From contig JBAYRO010000041.1 in assembly GCA_041676645.1 (NCBI GenBank), forward strand, positions 1 through 25,026: a stretch of 25,026 bases of DNA, in the 5' to 3' direction. Each line of letters opens with the position of its first letter. Position 1 is the stretch's first letter. Both the position numbers and the translations under genes were made by a program. The notes beneath the pieces are model-generated. The model searched no databases, was not told the origin of the DNA, and saw only the letters and a program-made list of their open reading frames with translations. The stretch comes from JAMLIN01 sp041676645. Lineage in GTDB: Bacteria; Pseudomonadota; Gammaproteobacteria; Burkholderiales; Burkholderiaceae_E. This document shows positions 1-6,457 of this stretch, one piece after another.

Positions 1-333
1 TCAGGTGGGGGTGGTCCCGGGGGTCGCGGCGGGCAGCACCTGCCACTCGGGTTCCTCGAACTCGCCGATCACCGTGATCTCGCACTTCCTCGCATGCTCG
101 GCGAGGATGCTTCGCACCGTCTCGCTGCGGCTGTCGTCCTTCGCGTCGCGATGCGCTTTCGATTCCCAGGTCGCGATCGCGAGCAAGGTGTCCGGCTCGC
201 CGATCTTGCGATGCAGGTAGGTGCCGCGGGCGCCCGGCGCCTGCTGGATGATCCGGCTCGCCTCGACCCAGGCGCTTGCGTATTCCTCGACGGTATAGCC
301 CGGCTTCATCCGGACCTCGAATATGAACTTCAT
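1..333 (-). CDS. Small ABM-like (ferredoxin-fold) protein
   Basis: A 110-residue protein complete within the window; its TGA stop is the first three bases. The start ATG at 333 has GGAGGA 8 nt upstream (342-347). The N-terminal strand with the F-E-V-R-M-K-P-G-Y pattern, a helix, and a mid-protein A-T-W-E-S segment resemble dimeric alpha/beta-barrel proteins of the antibiotic biosynthesis monooxygenase (ABM) group. That is a fold-level impression and gives no substrate. There is no signal peptide or membrane segment, so it is probably cytoplasmic. It is divergent from the carboxylesterase gene, with about 200 bp between the two starts. The C-terminal tail is rich in P, A and T and probably disordered. 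It could equally be a Dabb or NIPSNAP-like protein. Confidence 0.75.
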   Translation of the reverse strand: MKFIFEVRMKPGYTVEEYASAWVEASRIIQQAPGARGTYLHRKIGEPDTLLAIATWESKAHRDAKDDSRSETVRSILAEHARKCEITVIGEFEEPEWQVLPAATPGTTPT

Positions 334-531
334 CGCTCCTGTCCTCCGGGTGGGACCGGTTCCCGACCGGCCCCCGCAAGCAGCGTACCCGAGCGAGCCG
401 CATGCCGCCCTTGAGGCGGGCGAAGTTTGTCGCTAGCCTGCGGGATCCTTCGGCGGTCCGTCGCCGGCGCCTCGCCCGGCGGCTTGCCGGACTCCGGGCC
501 CGACCCGGGCCATTTCCCCAGGAGTGCTGCC

Positions 532-2085
532 ATGCGCCCAGACGCCCTGTTCCCCGTTGTCGACACCGCCTGCGGGCGACTGCGCGGCCTCGCCGTCGAC
601 GGCACGCTTGCTTTCAAGGGCATCCCCTATGGCGATGACACCGGCGGCGCCAACCGCTTCCTGCCGCCGAAACCGCCGGTGCCCTGGACGGGGGTGCGCG
701 ATGCCACCGGCCACGGGCCCTATGCGCCGCAGTTCCCGTCGACCCGCAAGGGCGCCTATTCCGACATCACCCTCTACGACCTGCAGCCCGGGCGCATGGG
801 CGAGGACTGCCTCGTGCTCAATGTCTGGACCTCGTCGCTCGATCCGCATGCGAACCGTCCGGTCATGGTGCATCTGCACGGCGGCGGCTGGTACTCCGGC
901 TCGGGAAGCCTGCCGATGTTCGACGGCTCGATGCTCTCGCGCTTCGGCGATGCGGTGGTCGTCACCCTCAACCACCGGCTCGGCGCCTTCGGCTATCTCG
1001 ACCTCGGCGCCTTCGGCGACGAGCGCTATGCCGATTCCGGCACCGTCGGAATGATGGACATCGTCGCCGCGCTCGAATGGGTGCGCGACAACATCGCGGC
1101 CTTCGGCGGCGATCCGTCGCGGGTGCTCGTCTTCGGGCAGTCGGGCGGCGGCATCAAGACCTCCACCCTGCTCGCGATGCCGTCGGCGCAGGGCCTCGTC
1201 CATCGGGCCGGCATCATGAGCGGGCCCTCGACCCGGCTGATCGAGCCGGAGGAATCCGCCCGCTACGCCGAGGCCTTCCTGCGCCACCTGCAGGTCGGCC
1301 CCGACCGGCTCGACGCCCTGGCCGGATTCTCGATGGAGGATCTCCTGCTTGCCCAGGCGGCGGTCGAGCGCGATTTCCGGACGCCGGGACAGGGGCCGCG
1401 GGTGTTCCTGCCGGTGATCCTCAAGAAGGGTGCGATCCCCCGCCATCCCTTCGATCCCGATGCGCCGCCGACCGCGCACGAGGTTCCGCTCATCGTCGGC
1501 TCGACACTCGACGAGCGCAGCTATCGCCTCAACAACCTGCGCCTGGACTGGGAGGGACTGGCGTACGAGATCGCCGGCCACGTGGGCGAGCGGGCCGGCT
1601 GGCTCATCGAGCGCTACCGCGCCGAGGATCCGCAGGCGACTCCCTACCTGCTGCAGGCCCGCATCGAGACCGACCTGATGTTCCGTCGCGGCATCCACCG
1701 GATCGCCGAACGCAAGCTCGAGCAGGGCGGGGCGCCGGTCTGGCAGTACCTGTGGACCGCGCCGAGCCCGGCCTATGGCGGACGCTACGGCGCGACGCAC
1801 AGCATCGACCTGGGGCCCAGCATGTACGACATCCGCCATGGGTTGAACGGTCCGGGCGATGAGAACCGGATCCTGGCCGATGCCATCGCTTCGGCCTGGT
1901 GCGCGTTCGCCGAAACCGGTGATCCGAACAACGAACGCATCGCCGACTGGCCGGCCTTCACGCTGCCGCGGCGCTCGACTATGGTGTTCGGCGCCGACGA
2001 GATCGCCGCCCAGGACGATCCGCGCGGCGAGTTGCGGGCCTTCTGGGCGGATTACGAGCCGCCCGAGCCCGCGCGCTGGGCGTAG
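532..2085 (+). CDS. Type-B carboxylesterase (alpha/beta hydrolase)
   Basis: A 517-residue serine esterase of the carboxylesterase type-B/para-nitrobenzyl esterase family, which hydrolyses carboxylic esters. The oxyanion-hole motif HGGGW starts at residue 116. The nucleophile is Ser204 in GQSGGG, the likely acid is Glu328 in the T-L-D-E-R segment, and the likely base is His423 in the A-T-H-S segment. Order and spacing match the family, as does the N-terminal G-x-L-R-G strand followed by F-K-G-I-P-Y. The open frame extends back to a TTG at 427, but the ATG at 532 has AGGAG (520-524) 7 nt upstream and begins where family homology begins, so I chose it. No signal peptide is visible, so it is probably cytoplasmic. 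It heads a plus-strand run of hydrolases. The natural substrate cannot be read from sequence. Confidence 0.93.
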   Translation: MRPDALFPVVDTACGRLRGLAVDGTLAFKGIPYGDDTGGANRFLPPKPPVPWTGVRDATGHGPYAPQFPSTRKGAYSDITLYDLQPGRMGEDCLVLNVWTSSLDPHANRPVMVHLHGGGWYSGSGSLPMFDGSMLSRFGDAVVVTLNHRLGAFGYLDLGAFGDERYADSGTVGMMDIVAALEWVRDNIAAFGGDPSRVLVFGQSGGGIKTSTLLAMPSAQGLVHRAGIMSGPSTRLIEPEESARYAEAFLRHLQVGPDRLDALAGFSMEDLLLAQAAVERDFRTPGQGPRVFLPVILKKGAIPRHPFDPDAPPTAHEVPLIVGSTLDERSYRLNNLRLDWEGLAYEIAGHVGERAGWLIERYRAEDPQATPYLLQARIETDLMFRRGIHRIAERKLEQGGAPVWQYLWTAPSPAYGGRYGATHSIDLGPSMYDIRHGLNGPGDENRILADAIASAWCAFAETGDPNNERIADWPAFTLPRRSTMVFGADEIAAQDDPRGELRAFWADYEPPEPARWA

Positions 2086-2180
2086 CGGCGTCGGCCAACT
2101 ACCTCTACGATGGGCGGACAGACACCCAGGCTGCGGCGGAGCCCCGTCGCGGCCGAGGATGCAACCAGGAGGGGATGAGG

Positions 2181-3521
2181 ATGAATCGATATCTCGAGTT
2201 CGGCGGTATGGTGCTCGTCGCGGCATGGCTCGCGGCCTGTGGTAGCAGCAGTTCCGGTCCCGAGCGCGGTTCGCTCGTCGAACCGGCCGCCGATGGCCTG
2301 CTGGCCACGCTCACGGCGGCCCAGATCGACGCCGCGACGGCGGCGAGCGGCCTGCAGGCGCTGGCCGGCGTGGCCCAGTGTGACGTCCAGTACGTGAGCC
2401 TGACCTATCGCACCGTCGGCGCCCAGGGCGAGGACCGCCTGCCCGATGACGAGCCGATCCAGGTCTCGGGCGCCTTGCTGCTGCCGGCCGGTGCCTGCGC
2501 CGATACCCCGGCACCGCTGCTCGCCTATGCGCGTGGCACCGATGTATTCAAGCCGCGCACGATGGCGGATCCGCAGGACGCCGAGTCCTTCCTGCTCGCC
2601 GCAATGTACGCGGCCCAGGGCTATGCGGTGGTCGCCACCGATTACCTTGGCTATGCGCGGTCGAACTATTCCTTCCATCCCTACCTGCATGCCGATTCCG
2701 AGGCGAGCAGCGTCATCGATTCGATCCGGGCGGCGCGCGAGGCGGCCGAGGAACTCGGCGCGCCGCTCGATGGCCAGGTCATGCTGAGCGGCTATTCGCA
2801 GGGCGGGCATTCGTCGATGGCGACCCAGCGCGCCATCGAGCGCGATATCGCGGACGAGATCGGAGTGGTCGCGGGCGCCCATCTGGCCGGGCCCTACAAC
2901 CTGTCGGGCTCCTTCGAGTACGCCGACCTGGACAACCCGATTGCCGGCTACCAGTTCTTCGTACCCTTCATCGTCACCGCCTGGCAGAAGGTGTATGGCG
3001 ACATCTACACCGACCCGGCCGAGATCTTCGAGGCGCCGTATGCCGCCGGCATCGACGACCTGCTGCCCAGCCCGACCCTGACCTACACCACGCTCGTCAC
3101 CAGCGGCGCATTGCCGGGTGGCACGCCCAGGCAGGCCCAGGACGCCCTGTTCGACCTCGCCTACCTGCAGGACGTGAAGACCAATCCCGACAACGCGCTG
3201 CGTGTCGCCGCGACGCGCAACGACCTGCTGGGCTGGACGCCGGCGGCGCCGGTCCTGCTGTGTGGCGGCGCCGGTGATCCGACCGTGCCGCCGGCGATGC
3301 ACCAGGATGTGCTCATGGCGGACTTCACCGCCCGCGGGGTGGGCAACGTCGAGTCGATCGACGTCGACCCGATGATCCAGGCGGCCTACGGACCGGGCGG
3401 TGTCGCGCCCACCGATCCGGCCAGCGCCGAGTTCGCCACCTACTATGGCAGCTATCATGGCGCCTACGAGCCGCCGTTCTGCCATGCGCAGGCGCGCGCA
3501 TTCTTCGAATCGGTCCGATAG
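2181..3521 (+). CDS. Secreted lipoprotein alpha/beta hydrolase (lipase/esterase-like)
   Basis: A 446-residue lipoprotein with a 19-residue type II signal peptide ending in L-A-A and the lipidated Cys20, followed by a Ser/Gly-rich linker. This predicts anchoring to the envelope. The hydrolase domain has the nucleophile elbow GYSQGG (Ser206), a likely acid Asp366 in G-A-G-D-P-T-V-P, and a likely base His426 in Y-H-G-A-Y. The elbow and the overall order resemble secretory lipases and prolyl-oligopeptidase-like hydrolases. Two ATG codons lie at 2175 and 2181. AGGAGGGG (2167-2174) abuts the first and is correctly spaced for the second, so 2181 is preferred. The next gene's ribosome site overlaps this stop codon, which suggests co-transcription with the HAD gene. 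The substrate is unknown; an extracellular ester or lipid is the natural guess. Confidence 0.88.
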   Translation: MNRYLEFGGMVLVAAWLAACGSSSSGPERGSLVEPAADGLLATLTAAQIDAATAASGLQALAGVAQCDVQYVSLTYRTVGAQGEDRLPDDEPIQVSGALLLPAGACADTPAPLLAYARGTDVFKPRTMADPQDAESFLLAAMYAAQGYAVVATDYLGYARSNYSFHPYLHADSEASSVIDSIRAAREAAEELGAPLDGQVMLSGYSQGGHSSMATQRAIERDIADEIGVVAGAHLAGPYNLSGSFEYADLDNPIAGYQFFVPFIVTAWQKVYGDIYTDPAEIFEAPYAAGIDDLLPSPTLTYTTLVTSGALPGGTPRQAQDALFDLAYLQDVKTNPDNALRVAATRNDLLGWTPAAPVLLCGGAGDPTVPPAMHQDVLMADFTARGVGNVESIDVDPMIQAAYGPGGVAPTDPASAEFATYYGSYHGAYEPPFCHAQARAFFESVR

Positions 3522-3536
3522 GAGCCCGGCTGTCGC

Positions 3537-4169
3537 ATGATGATCGAAGCGGTGATATGGGATTTCGGTGGCGTCATCAGCGACAGCCCCTTCGATGCCT
3601 TCCTGCGCTACGAGCGCGAACGTGGCCTGCCCGAGGGCTTCCTGCGCTCGGTCAACACGCACAACCCGCTCGACAACGCCTGGGCGCGGATCGAGCGCAA
3701 CGCCTGCACCGCGAGCGAGTTCGATGCGCTCTTCGCCGCCGAGAGCGCCGCGCTGGGCCATGAAGTCCGCGGCGCCGAGGTGCTGGCGCTGCTCGATGGC
3801 GCCGTCCGTCCCGAGATGGTCGAGGCGCTGCGCCGGCTGCGCGCTCGGATGAAGATCGGCTGCATCACCAACAATTTCCTGCGGGCCGATCCCGATGCGC
3901 CGCCGATGTCCGACAAGGCGGAGATCATGGGGCTCTTCCACCATGTCATCGAGAGTGCGAAGGCGGGGGTGCGCAAGCCCGATCCCCGCATCTACCGCAT
4001 GATGACCGACGTGCTCGAGGTCGAACCGCGAGCCTGCGTCTATCTCGACGACCTCGGCATCAACCTGAAGCCGGCGCGCGAGATGGGCATGCACACGATC
4101 AAGGTCGTGTCCGCCGCGCAGGCGCTCGAGGAACTCGAGGCGCTGGTCGGTTTCGCGCTGCGCGACTGA
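3537..4169 (+). CDS. HAD-superfamily protein, ACAD10 N-domain/EPHX2-N type
   Basis: A 210-residue HAD protein. Motif I is I-W-D-F-G-G-V with nucleophile Asp9, motif II is C-I-T-N-N, the motif III lysine lies in G-V-R-K-P-D-P-R-I-Y, and motif IV is Y-L-D-D-L-G. The second motif I aspartate, the usual general acid of HAD phosphatases, is glycine here (D-F-G). From memory, the stretch from Y-L-D-D-L-G-I-N through H-T-I-K-V to E-L-E-A-L resembles the HAD domain of animal ACAD10 closely, and that domain also carries D-x-G-G. The AGGAG overlapping the upstream stop codon (3520-3524) sits 12 nt before the ATG; a second ATG at 3540 is a less likely start. Homologues of the other two ACAD10 domains lie 13-16 kb away in this window. 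Activity is uncertain: it may be a phosphatase with altered acid catalysis, or non-catalytic. Confidence 0.9.
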   Translation: MMIEAVIWDFGGVISDSPFDAFLRYERERGLPEGFLRSVNTHNPLDNAWARIERNACTASEFDALFAAESAALGHEVRGAEVLALLDGAVRPEMVEALRRLRARMKIGCITNNFLRADPDAPPMSDKAEIMGLFHHVIESAKAGVRKPDPRIYRMMTDVLEVEPRACVYLDDLGINLKPAREMGMHTIKVVSAAQALEELEALVGFALRD

Positions 4170-4213
4170 CCCATGCACGGACCATCGACGGGTCCCGGGC
4201 CGCGCGCAAGGCC

Positions 4214-4960
4214 TTGCGCTTCCACCTGCTGACCATCGCGCTGGCGCCCCTTCTCGCGTGGCAGGGGCGGCGCGTCCGCCGCGAGGCATTGCGGCTGCCC
4301 GAGGCCGGCGGCGCAAGGACGGGCGAGACGGGCGAGGGCCCCCGGCTGCGCCTGCTGCTGCTCGGGGACTCCTCCGCCGCCGGCGTGGGCGTGGCCGACC
4401 AGGCCGATGCGCTCGCCGGTCGGCTGGTCGCGCTGCTCGCCGCCGAGCACCGGGTGCACTGGCGACTCGAGGCGGGCACGGGCGACCGGCTCGCCGATCT
4501 GCTGGCACGGCTCGATACCCTGGCGTGCGAGGACTTCGATGCGGTCGTCATGGCGATCGGCGTCAACGATGCCACCGGCCGCACCCGGTCCATCGCCTGG
4601 ATCGACGGCCTGCGCCGGCTGCTCGCCGAGCTTCGGGCGCGCTTCGGCGCTCCGCTCGTGGTCTTCTGCGCGATTCCGCCGATGCAGGTCTTTCCGGCCC
4701 TGCCCCGGCCGCTGGCCGGTTGGCTCGGCATGGCGGCGGCCCGGCTCAACGCGGCGAGCCGGACCGTGCTGGCGCACGAGTCGCGGGCGCGTTTCGTGTC
4801 CTTCGACTTCGATCCGGATCCGCGATGGATGTGCGAGGATGGCTTCCATCCGTCGGCGGCGGGTTACCGGCGCTGGGCCGAGGCAGTGGCTGCCGCCTTG
4901 TGCGAAGGCCTGGCCGGGATGCCGCCGTCGAACGTTTCCGATCGAGGAGATCCGTCATGA
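4214..4960 (+). CDS. SGNH/GDSL-family hydrolase
   Basis: A 248-residue esterase-like protein of the SGNH fold. Block I is L-G-D-S-S with Ser53, block III is G-V-N-D (Asn118), and block V is D-G-F-H-P-S with Asp209 and His212, giving a complete catalytic set. The first 16 residues are hydrophobic but are followed by an R-rich stretch, so this could be a signal anchor rather than a cleaved signal. The start is a TTG at 4214 with only a weak AAGG close upstream. No in-frame ATG exists between it and the preceding gene, so the start is the least certain part. The stop overlaps the next start as ATGA, indicating translational coupling with the LEA14-like lipoprotein. Members act on varied esters and acyl groups; the substrate is not readable. 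Confidence 0.82.
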   Translation: MRFHLLTIALAPLLAWQGRRVRREALRLPEAGGARTGETGEGPRLRLLLLGDSSAAGVGVADQADALAGRLVALLAAEHRVHWRLEAGTGDRLADLLARLDTLACEDFDAVVMAIGVNDATGRTRSIAWIDGLRRLLAELRARFGAPLVVFCAIPPMQVFPALPRPLAGWLGMAAARLNAASRTVLAHESRARFVSFDFDPDPRWMCEDGFHPSAAGYRRWAEAVAAALCEGLAGMPPSNVSDRGDPS

Positions 4961-5436
4961 GAATTGCCAGGATCGGCGCTGCCGTGCTGCTCGGCTGCAT
5001 GGTGCTGCTGGCGGGCTGCGCGCACCTGTCCGGACGCGAACCGGTCGAGGTGATCGTCGCCGGCATCGAGCCGCTGGAGGGGCAGGGGATGGAGGCGCGG
5101 ATGCTGGTCAAGCTGCGCCTCCAGAATCCGAACGACCAGGCCTTGAGCTTCAATGGCATCTTCGTGCGCCTCGATGTCGAGGGCCAGCGCTTCGCCACCG
5201 GTGTCAGCGACCAGGTGGGCAGCGTGCCGCGCTACGGCGAGACCGTCATCGGCATCCCGATGAGCGTGTCGATGCTCGATCTGGCCCGCCAGGCGATGGA
5301 CGCCCTTGGCGGACGCCCGCGCGACAAGCTCGCCTACGAGCTCTCCGGCAGGCTCGACGGGGAGGGCTTTGCCGGCCTGCGCTTCCATTCGACCGGAGAG
5401 CTCAGCCTGCCGGCGGGCGGCGGCGCCATGCGGTAG
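4957..5436 (+). CDS. LEA14-like (WHy domain) lipoprotein
   Basis: A 159-residue lipoprotein. A 20-residue signal peptide ends in L-L-A-G before Cys21. The rest fits a single LEA type 2/WHy beta-sandwich: the typical L-x-L-x-N-P-N segment near residue 60 is followed by F-N-G-I and the alternating strands of the family. Bacterial members are small periplasmic or outer-membrane-attached proteins often linked to envelope stress; the exact role is not established. The ATG overlaps the SGNH stop (ATGA) and has GAGGAGA (4944-4950) 6 nt upstream. The same frame stays open far upstream, but that part is antisense-like noise over the SGNH gene. Last gene of the plus-strand run; the next gene is convergent, 75 bp away. 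Confidence 0.88.
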   Translation: MRIARIGAAVLLGCMVLLAGCAHLSGREPVEVIVAGIEPLEGQGMEARMLVKLRLQNPNDQALSFNGIFVRLDVEGQRFATGVSDQVGSVPRYGETVIGIPMSVSMLDLARQAMDALGGRPRDKLAYELSGRLDGEGFAGLRFHSTGELSLPAGGGAMR

Positions 5437-5511
5437 CGGCCTGGGCCGTTCCGGCGAGCGGTGTCGGTGGCTTCGGGCAAGGCCGCCTGCGCGACGCCGC
5501 GATTCGCTGCG

Positions 5512-6426
5512 TCAGCGAGGCGGCGTCCTGCCGCTTCGCTCGTCCATCTCCCGGATCAGCGCGCGCGCTTCGTCGCCCTCGGGAATCGGCCGGCCGCTGT
5601 CGCGCCACTCGATGGCTGCCTTGAACCCCGCCTCCTGGGCGTAGCGCCGGAACCAGAGACCCTCCGGATTGTGGCGTGTGATGCCGTCGAACACGGTCGC
5701 CATCATCTGCGACTGCTCGAGCCCCATCGTCAGCATCACCTGGTTGACGACCATCTTGTGCATGGCGAGATGGCTGCGCGGCACGCCGGCGATACGTTCG
5801 GCGAACTGCATCGTTCGCGCGTCGAGTTCGGCGGCGGGAACCGCGAAGTTCGCCAGGCCCCATTCGGCCGCTGTCGCGCCCGTGATGACGTCGCCCGAGA
5901 ACATCATCTGCTTGGCCCGGGCCGGACCGAGGCGATAGGTCCACATCGCGGTGGTGGGGCAGCCCCAGACACGGGTGGGCATGTAGCCGATGCGCGCATC
6001 CTCGGCCATGACCAGCAGATCGCAGCACAGCGCGATGTCGCTGCCGCCCGCGACCGCCGCGCCATGGACCTTGGCGATGGTCGGCTTGGGGCTGCGCCAC
6101 AGGCTCATGAAATCCTCGGTGTTGCCCTTCATGCAGGCATAGTCGACGAGCGGATCCCAGGGATGGTTCTCCTGCTGGCAGGGGTGCTCGATGTCCTGCT
6201 CGGCGTAGGCGGCCAGGTCGTAGCCGCCGCAGAAGCCCTTGCCGGCGCCTTCGACCACGATGACATGGATGTCGTCGTTCGCGTTCGCCCATTCGACGGC
6301 CGCCCGGATTTCGCCGGGTGTCGCGTCGTTGATGGCGTTCAGGCGCTCCGGCCGGTTCAGCAGGAGCCGGGCGACGCGCGGCGCGTTCGGGTCGGCTTCG
6401 ATCTTCAGAGTGGAAAAGCTCGGCAT
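5512..6426 (-). CDS. Crotonase-superfamily protein with altered active site
   Basis: A 304-residue enoyl-CoA hydratase/isomerase-family protein. It shows the N-terminal L-N-R-P-E-R-L-N-A-I strand, the first oxyanion-hole region G-K-G-F-C-G-G-Y-D, and the second one H-G-A-A-V-A-G-G-S-D. Aligned by motif to rat crotonase, the two catalytic glutamates are replaced: the first by Asp in G-G-S-D-I and the second by Thr in Y-M-P-T-R. Classical syn-hydration of enoyl-CoA is therefore doubtful; other crotonase chemistries (isomerase, hydrolase, C-C cleavage) are possible. The chosen ATG at 6426 has AAGGAG (6434-6439) 7 nt upstream; a longer frame to 6486 overlaps the previous gene and lacks a better site. 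It lies 31 nt after the DUF2207 stop, so it is probably read with lemA and DUF2207, although the functions look unrelated. Confidence 0.9.
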   Translation of the reverse strand: MPSFSTLKIEADPNAPRVARLLLNRPERLNAINDATPGEIRAAVEWANANDDIHVIVVEGAGKGFCGGYDLAAYAEQDIEHPCQQENHPWDPLVDYACMKGNTEDFMSLWRSPKPTIAKVHGAAVAGGSDIALCCDLLVMAEDARIGYMPTRVWGCPTTAMWTYRLGPARAKQMMFSGDVITGATAAEWGLANFAVPAAELDARTMQFAERIAGVPRSHLAMHKMVVNQVMLTMGLEQSQMMATVFDGITRHNPEGLWFRRYAQEAGFKAAIEWRDSGRPIPEGDEARALIREMDERSGRTPPR

Positions 6427-6457
6427 CCTCGGTCTCCTTTCCTGGAATGGACCAAGC

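Noticed and set aside
433..2226. Long minus-strand open frame opposite the carboxylesterase
   Set aside because: Antisense shadow of a well-supported gene; no ribosome site or recognisable domain.
2052..4508. Very long minus-strand open frame (818 codons) opposite the lipoprotein hydrolase and HAD genes
   Set aside because: Composition is Arg/Gly/His-rich with no family motifs, and the plus-strand genes beneath carry clear catalytic motifs; such frames are a by-product of high GC content.
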